DNA of 64,000 nucleotides from Aphidius gifuensis (taxonomy: Eukaryota > Arthropoda > Insecta > Hymenoptera > Braconidae), in NCBI RefSeq assembly GCF_014905175.1, contig NC_057788.1:1922001-1986000 (forward strand), given 5' to 3'. This document shows positions 26,475-41,400 of this stretch, in pieces. Each line of letters opens with the position of its first letter. Within the stretch, counting starts at the first letter, position 1. Made by a program: the position numbers and the translations under genes. The notes under the pieces were generated by a model. It saw only the letters and a list, made by a program, of their open reading frames with translations. It had not been told where the DNA came from and did no database searches.

Positions 26475-29400
26475 GTAACATCAATAAAACATAAATAAAT
26501 AAAATCAAAAAGTCCAATAACAATATAATAAAAATATTTTTTTTAATTGATATTTTTATTATTCTTGTATTAAAATTATTACACCTGTATAAAGATTATT
26601 TATCAAATATTTCATACCGTTCGTCTCGAGCAAAAAAACAAAAAAAAAAACAAACAAAAATTAAAAACAAAAAATAATTAAAAAGAGAAAAAAAAATTGT
26701 CTTAATAATTATTTTATTCCAAAATTAAATTCTCAGTAATACAAAACAAAGACAGTATAAAAATTTAAATGGAAAATTTATCTACAATGTATTTGACCCT
26801 TCCAAGAAAAATGTAAACAAAAAAAAACTTTAAAAAACTATAAATATAAAATTTTAAAGGCCGAATAATATGTCGAAACAAATGATACGGATGAATAGAA
26901 AAAAAAAAAAAAATAACTCATTTTTAAATACGATAAATAAAGAACAAAAAAAAAGAAAAACCAAGAGGCCAGAAGGTCGTCGTGAATGAAAGTGTAACGG
27001 TACTGTCACGACTATGCAAAAATAAAAAAAATAAAATAAAATTACTAGGATAAATATAGGGGTGGATAAAACAGCCACTATCATCTTAATTTAAATTTTT
27101 TAATTATCATTCCTCACACCATTAGCAACCAATAAAAATCTAAAAATTTTCCTCCATTTTTTTTTATTTTTTCTTTTCCAACGACTTTTCCTTTCTACAA
27201 AATAAATTTTCTCCTCAAATTTGTCACGTATTATTACAACCCCTTCACACATTAAAAAAATACAAAAAAAAAAAATTAAAACCATCCCCTCAATTGGTGT
27301 TTCAATTTTTCACCACTCGTTGATGGTCGTCGCGACGGTAACGCGGTTTTCTTAATTACTTAAAAATCTTATTTTAGTTCGCGGTATGACACCGTCAAGA
27401 AAAGATCTCATTGAAATAATATACACAAAAATAATTTGAATATAAATAAAAATAAATAATAATTTTGATAAAATAAAAACATGTAATTTAATTATTAAAA
27501 TAAATATTAATTAATTTTATAATAATATTAATTAAAATATGCATTTATGATAAACACTGTACATCGTTGTGATAACAACACTTTGAAGTTTAATTAGTAT
27601 GACGTTTAAAACAACATAAAAAATAAGAAAAATTAAAAAAAAATATTATTTAACGATGATGAGTGTTGTTGGGTACTTGCAAGTTGTCTTATTTAGCAAA
27701 CAAAGTGTAAAGTTTAAACCTATTGCTTAATGTTGGCACGTGCGAGGCATATGCCCCGGTGTATCCGTTAAATATTGTCTTTGATATTGTACCGTCGGAA
27801 GCCCTTTTTTTTCTTTTCACTTTATTTTACAATCATCATTTTTTTTCTTCACATATAATTCAACATTACAACACATCTTTTTTACTATTTAATTTTTTTA
27901 TTATTATTTTATTTTAGTATAAATAAAAGCTCAATGAAAATTATTTTAATAAAATTAGTGTTCTTTTTATGAAAAAAAAAATTATAAATATTATAATGAT
28001 TGATATAAAAAAATTTATATATAAAATCAACATTGACTTTATTTTAAAGATTAACCTTGGGGCGTTGGGCGCGTGTCATAACCCTTTTTTAATATTTTTT
28101 TTTTTCTTCATGTATTATTTTTTTGCGTCTTATCCTCAGCCTCGGAGGGTCCAGCACGCGCCCAGGTAATTCAAGACGAGATGACTAAACCAAAAGCAAG
28201 CAAAAAAGCTCATTCACACATAATGTTCACGAGTGCTTATATAAAAAAATTTTTTTTCTTTTCTTTTATACCTCTTTTTAATCTTTATTTATTATTTTTT
28301 ATTTTTTTTTTTGCAGCTTGATATTTTAATTTTATTTTTAACATTGTATTTGTGGATTTTTTTTTCCTCCAGGCTATTCAAAAGGGAGGGGGTTAATTTA
28401 TGGGTTTTTTATCGATGAAATTTCATGGGGGTGTTTGAAGAGAGACAGAGAGAGATACTTAAGAAATTTTTGACGAGATGGCGCTACCTGTCGTCGTCTG
28501 ACAATTCATCGAGATTTGCTACTGTTTTTTAACAATGTCATATATTAATCATGAGAATAGCTTAACCCACTTTGATGATAATTTAATTTGTCATAATTTT
28601 TTTCATGATTTTTCAATTTTAACTTTTTTCTTCGATGAAAGTTTTATAGATAGTGGAGGGGGTTTTTTAGATAAGAATTTTTCATATTGTATCCAGGGGT
28701 TGAATGAAAAAATAAAAATATGAAAATTGAATAAATTTTATCATACATCTATATGATATACTTATTTTTTATTCTATTTAAATATTATTTATGTGGTTTT
28801 TTTTATTCTACAAGTTTCTTTATTCCCATTATTTTTATAATTAGTTCATTAAACCGACAATAGAATTGATGTAATTATAAATTTTTTCTTTACACTTTAA
28901 ACAATGTCTTTTATCATTGTGGGTTTTTTTTTATTTTTTCTGGAATTGAAGTTTTCTGTTTCTTTTTTTTATTTAATTTATTTTTGTCAATATCGGTCGT
29001 GGACAACATCCCCCAACAATCATGGCTGTATATCGTCTACCCAATCTGGTGGACGGCAATTTTGTCTGAAATACGACATCATCAAGTGTACTCGCGAATA
29101 TACTGTTGAGTTTATTAGCCTCATTCGCGATGAATTTTACTTTTATTTCTTTTATCTTTTCATTGTCGTTTTTTTTATTATTTTTACCCTTGTAATATAA
29201 ATAAAAATAAAACAACAATATATCAAAAGAAATATATAAAAACACAAAAAAAAAAAAAGCATATAATTGCCAATAAAAAAAAATAAAAGAAACATTTATT
29301 TTTTTATGTATTAAAATACGTGGTGGTTGACCACAAGATACCTGCCAAAAAAAAAAAAAAGTAATAATAAAGCATAAAACCTGTCACATACGATGCAATT

Positions 29401-32400
29401 TAAAGAAGAGAAAATTTTTCACAAGAGGTGAGAGAATATTTATGTTGTTTGTCGTCTCTCGGTTACCCTCTAGATATATCCCCATTGTCCATTGACAATG
29501 TCCGGACGACTGACCGACCCTGTATACCAATTTTTTCTCTTATTCAATTTTTTTTTTTTTTTAAGGTGCAAACGCCTTTTGAGTAATAATCTCTTGGTAT
29601 TATATACGCGTATATACACACTTGTGTCGTGTGTTGCAAGGGTCACACCCGATTATATATATACTTCAAAAAAAAATAATAAAAAATATATATGTTTATA
29701 AATATACATTCGTCTTTGAGGCAATGGCAACAAATTTTTACTACCTGACCAAGGGTCAGCCCAGTGAGCAAGGTGGTCTCTCTCTCTTATTTTTTTTCCC
29801 CCCAGCTATTATGGACCCCTCTTACTTGTCCAACCATCCATCCCATTACATTTTTTGACCCCGTATATATTACCTTCATATTATTTATTTTTTTCTTCTC
29901 TTCCTTTTTATTCTTCTCATCTTATTTTTATACATATCTTGTATTGTTTACTACCTGCTACTTCTATCACCTCAAAAGTCAATCCCTAAATTACTTACTT
30001 CTCAACTTTCATTATGAAAAAAAATAATAATAATCAATTCAAAATTTTATCATTTTAAACACGTGTAAACAAGTTAATAACAAAAAAATATATTAACTAC
30101 TGATAAAACATGTTTTATATATACGCTTTTATTATGTTTTACAGAAAAAAAAAAAAAAGGTGGATATGTAAATTAATTTTTATGTTGAAAATTAAATACA
30201 AGTGTTTTTTTTTTTTTTCTTTTTATTGAGTTGCACCTGTAAAAGGGTCAGACAACCTGCAGCAGGTATTTTTGTATTATTTTTTTTTTTTATCTTTACT
30301 TGTTAATATTACCTGACCATAGGCCATCATTTTGAAATACTAATTTATCAATTTTGAATAGATTGAATACAAATTGATGATTGAAATTAAATTAGCTGAT
30401 AATAAAAATAATTTAATTAATGATTTAATTAAATTTAATTTAATTTTATAAATCAGCAGTCAGTTTTAATATTGTCTTTGGATATAATACAGTTGAGAAA
30501 ATAACATGTCTGGTTTATTTAAATATATATATTATGTATATATAAGTGTAAAGAACCCTCGGACATGATCTATAAATAAAATTAAATTTTTGTTTGAGAC
30601 CAAGTTCACGGGAACTTTTGATGGTGACGGTGCACGTTGTTTTTAGATTTTCTTAATTTATTTTTCTCTTAAAAAATATATATGTTTTTATTTATCTTTA
30701 CCCCCAGTTGTATATTTTTAAAATGAACATATGCAATGAATTTTTTATATTTTTTTATATTTTTACTGTGTGTGTGTTCTACAACTGATCGTAAAGAATT
30801 TAAAAGTACGTGGAAAGTCGCGGGTATACTATGGGAACGCGGCAAAGACCGGAAGCTTGTTATTAAGAAAAAAAAAAAAATATATAAATAAATAAAAATA
30901 ACACTAGTTAGGTATATGTTTAATGTACTGGCCTTGCTGTGATTGTGTGATGATGAAAAAGGATAATGTGAGAGAGATGAAATTATTAGATTTTTTTTTA
31001 AATGAATAAAAAAAAAAAAAAATATGAATAAAAGTTACCGGCGGACACACTATGCAGTTCGGGTTCGTTGGCTTGAGATTAACATCGTGTAATTTTATTA
31101 TTTCCACCCACTTTTCTTTATCTTATTTCTTTTAATTCTTTCGCTGTTTTTTTTTTTCTTTTACTTAGATTATCTATGGCTTAATGATCGTAATAATGGA
31201 TCATCTGTAATGATAAATTTATTACGAGAAAAAAAAAAACAAATATCAATTGATATTTGAAATAAAAATTTATGTATTTTTCTAAATGTTTAGTAGGTTG
31301 GGATTTTAATTCAATTAAACACAAAGTCGCCATTTTGTAATAATTTATTTTATCTGATTGGACGATGACAACTCAATAACGCAATGGGAGAACAAATTTT
31401 TTTTTATTTTTTACTTTCGTTATAATAACGACGATTTTGCTATATTTTTTTTTAATTCAAATGTAACGAGAGGCTGGTATTGTTGGAATTTAAACCAATC
31501 CTGAGCTTTCTGCAGGGGGCAGCAACGTGGGGGGCCTTGTGAGCAAAGCAATAAGACCCATTTTATTTTTACAACTATATTATTATAACGACAATATATA
31601 AATATATTTTAATAGTTGAAAAAAATTTTTTTAAACCTTTAAATAACGTTATTTATTCAATAAATTATTGATAATTTATTGATGATTTTTTTTTTTTTTG
31701 GTTTATTTAAATAAAAGCTCTGGGTTCGTTCCACTTTGTAATTTTTTAAAGCAAAGTCTGTGAAAATGATATTTATAAAAACTCAATTAAACTATATTAA
31801 ATGGTATAAATTATTTTTAAACACAAATTTAATTATCTACTTTGCAGTAACACGAAAATTCAATTGTCAATTTAAAATATTAACTCATCGATAAATTTTC
31901 AGTGTGTAAAGTGAAATAATTTGAATAAAATTTAACGAATATATGATAGGCAATAAATAGAATAATAAAAATGAATTATAAATTTTTATTAACTGAGTTT
32001 ATATAGAGTCTTTTTTTTTTGTATTTTTTACAATACATATAGTAAATTTTATTCTATTAATTATTACGATGGTTACACGGTTCGGCACTCTCTCAACATC
32101 CTCGCTGCTTTTTAAACAAAAAAATATATATATTTACCGAGGGGTTTATCCGCAGCATCACCACTTTATATCGTTAGTTTGTCAATATAGATATATACTG
32201 TCATTGTGAAAGCGAGTTTTGTCAAAAGTTTTCAATGAATGTTTTGTAAGCCAACGAAAGGCCAACGTAAATTTTGTGGTAGGATAGTGAACATTTTGAA
32301 TAATGTAACGATCCATAGAACTTTATAATTAACCAAAATCGTACATTCAAAATTTTGTAGTAATAGTATGAAAATTTTACTGGACAACAAAATGTGTCAA

Positions 32401-35400
32401 CCTTTCTGTTTTACGAATAAAATTTATAACAAAATAAATTATTAATTATTTCTCTAACCCTTTTTATTTATTCATCACAAATAAAACGTCAAAAATTTTT
32501 AATCTAATTTTATGAATACATTGTGAATGGATGAAAAAGTGAAATCATTGATACAGAAATATAAAAAAACAACAACAAGAAAAACATATGGAATTTTTAG
32601 ATGAAAAGTAAAAACCGTGAGAATTTTTTTTTCGAATTTTGAAAGAACACCTGGTACATAACTGTAAATTTATGATTTATTTCGATAAAAATACAATTTA
32701 TATATATAGATATGCGGAAAAGGGTTTTTATTATTTGTGAAAAGGGAATATCATCTTGAAAAAAAAAAATAGGAAAAGATGAAGAGAAAAAGAAAGAAGA
32801 AAAAGAAGGAAAAAAAAAGGGTCCAACAGACAAACAAGAGGCACAGGTCAGCGGCTCTAGGACCTGTTTAGTCCCTGTACTCAATGGACAATGTCCTGCA
32901 TCAGCAGTGTCACAATGGGGCCTTACTTGTTGGTATACATAAGCGGGGATGAAGAGAGCAAAAAAAAAAAAAAAATGTATATACACATCTCACAGATCCT
33001 CCCACGATATATATACGCATGTGGAGCGAACCGGGAGTGCCCATTCAAAGTAAAAAAAAATTCCGTGAGAACCAGATTTCATATTTTTCATATAAAAGTA
33101 ACACAAAACACACAGAATTTTTAGATTCAAGATGTCCTAAGCAAGACCGCAACTGATTTTCATCCTAACCTCTTTTTTTAATATTTCTTTGTGTATATCT
33201 TTTATCTAGTTTTTTTTTTTTTTCTATTATTCATTTTTCTCTCGATTGGAAATATCATATACACTAAATCTTGACGTTTGTTAATTTTTTTTTTCATTCT
33301 TTTCTTCTCAAATTGAATTTTAAAAAATAATAACATGACTAAAATTTTTTGTTATTAATAATTTACAAATAAATATTGAAATTATAATGATGTTTTTTTT
33401 TTTTTTTTTTGATCTATCATGATAGAAGTAGATCAAGTAAATTTACAAATGACCCCTGGCAATGGGCAAAGAATAAAAAATAAGAAGAAAAAAAAAAACT
33501 ATCCCAGGACCCAGGTAATTTTTTTATTCAACCCCCAAGCAACGTATATATGAATTTTTTTTTTTACACAATTTTTTTTTACAATTACGTCTCACGTAGA
33601 GTCCCCGGGAAAAACGGCTGAACGACCATCGCCCTTTTTTTATTTTTTTACATTCATTGTTCTCTCTTTTCTCTTGACAAACACACATGTATAGAAATTT
33701 TTCGCGTTCTCCAGTGCCATCATCAATAAGACATACCTATCAGAGAGAAAAAGAAGAAGGTCCCTTGAAAGGTAAAAAAAAAAAAATTATAAAAAATTTA
33801 GGGGCCCACGGGGTTTATAAAAAAAAAAAAAATTGGTATTAATAAAAAAAAACGTACAGACCAGTCACCCCTCAGAGATGAATGAAAGAAAAAAAAATTG
33901 AAAAAAAAATTATGAAAGGTCCAAGAATAAGGGGTTGAAGATATTTTCGGGGTAGTTAATAGTTATACACACCTATGTACCATCCATGTTAAAATTATTA
34001 TGGTGGAAAAGAAAGAGCTAAATAATTTTTTTCATTTTAAAAAAGTAGGAGGTCGACTTTTCTGTATATAAAAATCTTGATGATCGCCCCACCATGAATT
34101 TTGCCTCAGGGTTCCAATCTCACATGTGTATATATGAGTAAGAACCCTCGTTTTTTTATTTAATTCTATTCTTGTGATATCCGGGGGCCCCTAAATCGGG
34201 CCCCCTTTCATTTTCTTCATGTCCTTCATTGCCAGTCAGCATTCGAGCATGGACCGAATGAGATCCCTTTCTTTTTAAAAAATAATATTATATTTTTCAG
34301 TTATAAATTTATCAAGTGTTTGTTTAATTAATTAATTAATCAATTTATTTATTATTAATATTTATATTATTATAATAATGATTTTAATAGTTAAATTGTG
34401 GAATTTTTATTGGAAAAAGTTTTTACGTTTTCGAAAAATTTCATTGTGTTGATGCTGATGTTTAATTGTGTTTGAAATGGCGCCTAAAAGACACGGTTGG
34501 TATTTGATCGTTTATAAAAATAGCTCATTTGAAAAGAAAAAATATTATTATTAATTAAAAATTATATAAGTATATTTTTTTTAAATAGAATGTGATAAAT
34601 AAAAATATAAAATAAATTTTTTATTTTCATTTTTTTAAAATTTAATTGTTTATTGATTAGTTAATTTATTTATCAATTAATTAATTAATTTTTTAGATTA
34701 TTTATTCATCGATTAAATTCATTCATTCATTTATGGTATTAAAAAAAAATTTGGAGATATCTACTTTGTCGTGTCTGTAGATGATATTTAACCACAAAAT
34801 TTCCGAATCATTTATTGCGTGATATTGTGCATTGGGGTTCTTGGTGAGGAAATTATTGCGACCCAAGTAATACTAATGGATAATAGAATTATTGGTTTCG
34901 GGTCGTACATTGCCTCAGGGATGATCGTAATTCGATTGATTTTTATATATGTGTATATGTTTTCTGGACGTTTTGACAGAATTCAGTATTTCTACTAACA
35001 AGAACATCGCCTTGGGACATTCATTCGTTTGAATCAGACACATATATTTTTTTTTTTCTAGTTTTTTATCATATCTACATTGTCATCCCCCTTCTCCAAA
35101 TAACACAAAAAAAAATAAAACAAATAAAAAAGTTATACAATAACTATATGACATGTCAAAGAAACAGAAAAAAATTAAACCAAAAAAAAATAAAATAAAA
35201 TTTTTTCTTTGAATGCATTTAAAAAATTAATCAACTAATAAAATTAATTATTAAATTTAACAATAATTATTTCATTTAATAAACAATCATTTATTTATTT
35301 TTAAATTATCAATAATTATTTGTTGGATGTTGATGGAAAAAAAGTAATAATATCTAAGAGTAAATATATTTCGAAAATTGGATAATAAGAAAAAGAGGGT

Positions 35401-38400
35401 TGCAAATCGGGCAAGGGGGGTAAGTGGGTGAAATAGATATAAAAACAAATAGTTGATAGAGTGATCGAGACATTAAAGATGTATAGGCCAATTTGTAAGC
35501 AATCCAACTTGAATTTTGTGGCAACTAAAATTCCATTTTATATCTGCAACTTCAGTACACACAACACAATTTTTCTATAGATATATTTTTCGATTTTTTT
35601 TTTCACAACTTTTATTTTTGTGTGTATATATATATAGACATTATTCTTTCAATAATGTTTCTTCACGTTCATATAACTGTTTACCCCTGCAGTCGAATAT
35701 CCTTTCATTTTTATACAAATAATTTTTTTTTTTTTCTTTTCTTTTTGTCCGACCAAATATAGATATTTCTACTACTTGCTGATTTTTATCTCAAAAAAAT
35801 AAAAAAAAATATATATTTCTCAGGAAAATATTAATCCTTGATATATCTATATTGTATAAATATTTTTCTATTAAAATATAATGTGAAAAATATTTTTTCT
35901 GTATCCGGTATTTTTTCAAAAATATATATTTTCATTTTTTTTTTTTTGGAGTAATGACGATGATTTGTTGGCAGGTATGTTCAGTGTCGTTGGCACATTA
36001 TTAAGATATATATAAATATGTGTTGGTAGTTTAAAATTAGACAAGGAAAATGATTGAGAAAAAAAAAAAAAAAAAGGGGTTTTTAAAATATGCGAGGTTG
36101 CGTGCATATACAGACGCGCGTGTGTGTCTCTTGCTGTACAACTCAACATCTGCCCCCGAAAAAACAAAAGCCCATTGTATTTAACGACCGGTCGTCGCGT
36201 CTCTTGTTTCTAACCGAGTGCTTGTTGAATCGTAGGTGAAATATAACGGGCCTTGATATATAAAAATATATTTTTCATACCTCAACAATTATTTCATTCA
36301 TAAAAAATAAAAAAAATAAAATACAAACGACTAAAATCATTTCATATATAAACTTTTAAACATCGCAAAACCAAATTAAAAAATAAAAAAAAACCACCAA
36401 CAACAACTAATAAAAATGAGGAAATTTATAAATTTAAAATTTTTATTATTTGTTAATTTTTAGGGTGGTTTTGTGAGGGTTGGTCTTGGTCTTTGACCTG
36501 CGCACTAAATACTCAAGTAATAAAGCAACACACACTCATATGTTGACTCCGCCCTTTGCCAGATATAAAAATTTAATTTTAAAAAATAAAATATATAAAT
36601 GTTAATACATTTTAAATATCCTAAATAAAATATTTAATTAAGAAAATTAACTATAAGGCAATAAAAAAAAAAACCCAATGACAATAATAATATATGAAAA
36701 ATGTATATATTTATGATAATTTATTTGTGATTTTATCATTTTAGTATATTTTTTTGATGGTACTTGAGAAGGTTTGAATAAGCCACTGTATGTAATGTCA
36801 ATCGATATATGAACTTGAGCCAATTTCTATGTTAATATATATATGAAAACCCCCAAGCATCATACACACTGTGTACAATATTTCTTACATACATACATTC
36901 TACAAACGAAAAAAGAAATAAAATAAAAGAAAGATGAAAAAAAATAAATGTATGTTGGCAAAAGTTGAGACTCCTCTAGGGCATCTAAAAGTGAATTGTT
37001 ACGTCTGCGGGTGACCTCAGTCAGGACCTCAAGAGAACTTTGTGGCAATACAAAATGGTCACACTAAATTATACAAGTCCAGCAAATAGTCACTTGTATA
37101 TATTTGAGATATTTACCATTGTTTTTTATTTATTTTATTTATTTTCTTCAACAATTTCAAGCCACATAATATTGTACCACAAATAAAAATAATATTACTT
37201 GTATCAATTAACAACATTCAATTAATATATTTATTTTTAAATTTTGTTACAGCGGAAACGTCACAAGGAACAATACCACCGGACACAGTACAGTGTGGTG
37301 GTTGTCGTGTATCATATCCACTTGGTGAAATTCTACGTTTTATTGAACACAAAGTAAATCATTGTCGTAATAATTTACAAGGTTGTCACAGTCCACCATT
37401 AACAAAAGCACATGAAGATTCAGATCCAGAAGATGCACTTGGATTAAAATTAATTGATACAGAAAAATTAAATTCAGTACCAAGTATATCAGCACCAATT
37501 AATAAACGTTGTGTACGTATTGAAAGTCCACCAACACCACAATCTAGTAATACTAATGACAGTGGTAGTCCAATTGAATTACGTGCCAGTGCAAGTTCAA
37601 CACCAAAGAGAAGAACTGAGGGTTGTGATGATGATAAAGATGATTTACCCAAAAAAGCTAAAACTGAATCTGTTGATGCTGATACAAATACCATTAATTC
37701 CGGTAAGATATTTTATCATTTATTTCGTTTTAAATTAATTTTAAAAAAATATAACACATTTTAAATTTTATTTGTTATATCAAGGCTGACAATAAAAAAA
37801 TTAAAAACATTGTTAAAAAAAATTGTGATATATTTGTAAAGAAGAAAAAAAAAAAAAATATTGTCAGGCCTGATGGTTCAATGTGCTCCAATGATCAGTA
37901 ACAATGATTTAACCGCGGATTTCGATTTTGCAATTTTAAAACGAGAAGACTGTTTGGAAAAAAAAAAATACAAAAGAGGGTGAAAATGGGGTGGTAAATT
38001 TGACACACCGGTCTGTCCACTTTTTATTATAATCCACAGGGGTCATATTGTCCAATTGGTGACCATGTGGGTGTCACCCCTCCTCAATAGCCTTCATCCC
38101 TCTCCCTCTTTGTCATCTTGCATTTACTAATACTCAATTGATTCACTTATATAATACATGTATATTCTCTTGATAATAATAATATTGCAAAAAAAAAAAT
38201 CATGTTTAACGTTTAAAATTTGAACCCTTTAAATTCTGTTTTTTTTTTTTTGTCATGACATGATGATGGCTTTACTTCAATCTCTTATATGTCTCCAGAT
38301 TTATCCCCCAAGGGTAGTTGTAGTTATGAAACTGCTGTCGTTGCATATACACTAGATCCGGATTTAACCCTTCACCGGTCTTCTTTTACTCGACTCGACT

Positions 38401-41400
38401 GACACCCCATTCACCATTTACTTTTTTGTCCAGTTTTTTTTTTTTTTTTTTTTTCATATGAATATTATCTGTAGTCTCTTTTCGCGCATCGACCATCCCG
38501 AGTTTTTCAGGGAGCCCAATTAAAGTCGTCCTATTGTTCGAACACGTGGTGTGCACGAGCCATCTCAATAGATATATTTTGTCACTATTTCGTGTCATAT
38601 ATATACATACTACGTGTATCCTCGTTGCAGAAAAAAAAATTACTAAAATAAAAAAAAAAGTTGAATGAATAAATAATGATAATAAAAAGCTAATTTTTTC
38701 ACGTTTTAAAATTTTTATAATAATGATAAATAATAATTTTAATATATATCTATTTTTATTATTTATTTGTTGTTTAGTATTATTTTTTTTTTAATATTGA
38801 AAATATGTCAAATTTAATCCAAAATATATTGATATTATGCTGAAATGCAAATTTGATTTATCTGTCATGTTTTTTGTGAATTTTTTTTTTAATAATAATT
38901 TTTTGTATGACGTTGAACGGGTGGAAATGTGCGGTTTTCCGGTTTAATATTTATTTTTCTACTTTTTTATTGTCACATCTCCGGAGTAACAAAAGTGTGG
39001 CCAGAAATCTCCGGACACAACCCCTGTGTTTGCCTCGGGCGTGTATATATATTTCTAGTCAATATATATAAATTTTTTTTTTTTTTTTTCTCAAGAAATT
39101 GCTTGTATCTCCGTAACTTCTGTCACACCAAATGTCATTTATATATTCAAGGGTGTAAAAATGATACATATTTATTGTCAAAAAATGAAATTTATTTATC
39201 ACCAATAAATTAACAAATATATTTTTATATTTTTCTTAATAATTTTATGATTCTTTTGTTTAACAAAATAATAAAATTTAAATTCATAGTATAATATTCT
39301 TTTTATGTTCTTTACCTGAAAGCTATCTTGAAGTCGTGAAAATAAATGGTCTTCTCGCTTGGCTCTTGTGGTCAATGACAGGCCAATTTTTTAACTCATA
39401 TCCACTCATCCAGCGGTGACGATTGTAACCACAAGAAAAAATATAAATAACAAAAAAATAACAATGTATTATATTTTTTTATCTTTTTAAATTCCATAAT
39501 TTTATTATAAATAATATTATTTTTTTAAAAATACATATATAAATTTACATTTTATTAAATTTTCGAGTATGAAAAAATGAAAAAAAAAAAAGAAATAACT
39601 GGACAAAAGCAAGTGCACCTGGTATTAATTTCACCAACCCTATATTTTTTTTATAAATTTTTTTTTGCCCTTTGGTTATCATAGAACAAAGTGCATTCAT
39701 TGCATACGTTGGTAAATCGATATTTTTAATATTGTCATTACAAAAACACAATAATTAAATCACACTTGAAAATAAAAAATTCATGGCTTCCAAAAATTCA
39801 ATGTGTCTTTAAAAATATTTATCAAATAATTTTTAAATTATTGATTTAATATTAAAAATAATATTTTTTAGTAAAATTATAAATAAATGGGTGGTTGGGT
39901 GGGAGGATGGTGAATTGAAGAAGGATAATTGATATACACTTGTGAAAAACAAGTCTTCCATAATGGGATTTTCATGAATGAGAAAGTGAAATTATTGAAA
40001 ATGACCACTTGTTTCTAAACAATACCATTCCGTGCAATTTAATTTTGACAACATAAGGGTCTAGCCAATTTGACGAACAATTTATTGACAAAATTACTGT
40101 GTCATGGATCACCGATATTCAAATGACAAATGGCTAAAAAAAAAAATCTAAAAATAGGACATTTAAATATGTAATTTAATATATAATTTTTATTGTAATT
40201 AATTGTCTCGTTTGACCGAAGATTAAGTGATGATAAATATAAAAAATAAAATAAACTTGTGGTGGATATAATAGAGGGGTAAATCTGAGCTTATGTCCAA
40301 GATCACGGCGATGAAATGAACAGAGGGTGAATAAGTGTGTCTGTATAGTGTTGAAAAGTGACTATGATAATATGAGCGATGAAAAAAAATAAAAGAATCT
40401 TGCAAATGTAAAATATAAAAAATAAAAATAAATAATCCTGAAGGATGGCCACAAGGTTTGCATATGAAAGCCACTGGTCCATGAATCGATACACCTTTAT
40501 TATATATATACTCGGGCACTTGCTTATCTTTTTCTCAGCTTCAACCCCTAACAGCTTTTTTCACTTTTTTATTATTTTTTATATTTTTTTTTTCAAATCT
40601 CCAAGGGACGCTTTTTTTGTTGATGCACAGGAAAGTTGAAAATATTCTCAACTTCCGGCAAACAAAATATAAAAAAAAGTATATGTATTTTTAAAAAATT
40701 TTCATGTATAAATGACGAAAAAAATTGTTAAATTATTTGAAATATATTTTATCAGGAAAATAAAAAAGCATGGCAGTGTGTCACCTATATATTTTTAAAT
40801 GAATGTAAATTTTTTTTTTTTTTTTAAATCAATTAACTTTGTTGAGAAATTTTCTTGTCCCACTTAAAATGTTTATTCGATCGACATTTTATTGTGTTTT
40901 TTCTTTTTTTTAAGACTTGGAATATTATCAAGACCATCAAGCTTAAATTTGTTTGAAAATCACAAAGATTATCCAAGACCTACCAAAAGAAATTCAATAA
41001 AAAAAAAAAAAAAAAATCTTTCCAATTAGAATCCTTTTATTTTGTCAGTGGATTTTTTCTATTTTTTTTTTTTTTTTATTTATTATCTTCTTCCTTACAC
41101 CGTCTTCTATCCAGTACACTTTGTTGAAACTTTTTTTCTCTTTTTATTAATTTCCAATAGAAAAAATAAATAAATGAAAAAAAAAGCTTGTCATCTTGTG
41201 CAGAGTCTAGCACTGACCTGGTCTTCTTGTTATTATTTTTTTTGCTAACTTGAATTAATTTAGAACTAACAAATAAATAGAAAAATTTGAAAACAAAGTA
41301 CAAAAATATATCACTAATATTTAAAAAACCAAAAAATATAAATTTTTTAATTTTAAAAAATATAAAACAAGGTGTTAAACATGATAAATAAAAAAAAAAT

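Larger units (their letters stand above)
26475..37252 (+). other. Bcl11 intron 1 (10,778 nt)
   Basis: GT at 26475 and AG at 37251-37252. Mostly A/T runs. Segments with few homopolymers that could be enhancers or alternative first exons: 27300-27420 (palindrome CGTCGCGACG at 27328-27337); 27660-27810; 28470-28530 (CTCF-like AGATGGCGCT at 28476-28485); 28990-29140 (inverted repeat TCGCGAAT/ATTCGCGA at 29092 and 29123); 30780-30860 (Su(H)-like TATGGGAA at 30830); 31320-31560; 31840-32400; 36180-36260. No convincing coding exon was found inside. Confidence 0.75.

Noticed and set aside
34475..34495. Alternative BCL11 start exon (ATGGCGCCTAAAAGACACG, then GT)
   Set aside because: Phase would fit, but the donor GTTGGT is weak and the peptide lacks any BCL11 N-terminal motif.
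37386..37738. Alternative frames overlapping exon 2 on both strands
   Set aside because: Shadows of the BCL11 exon; the C2HC finger fixes the frame.
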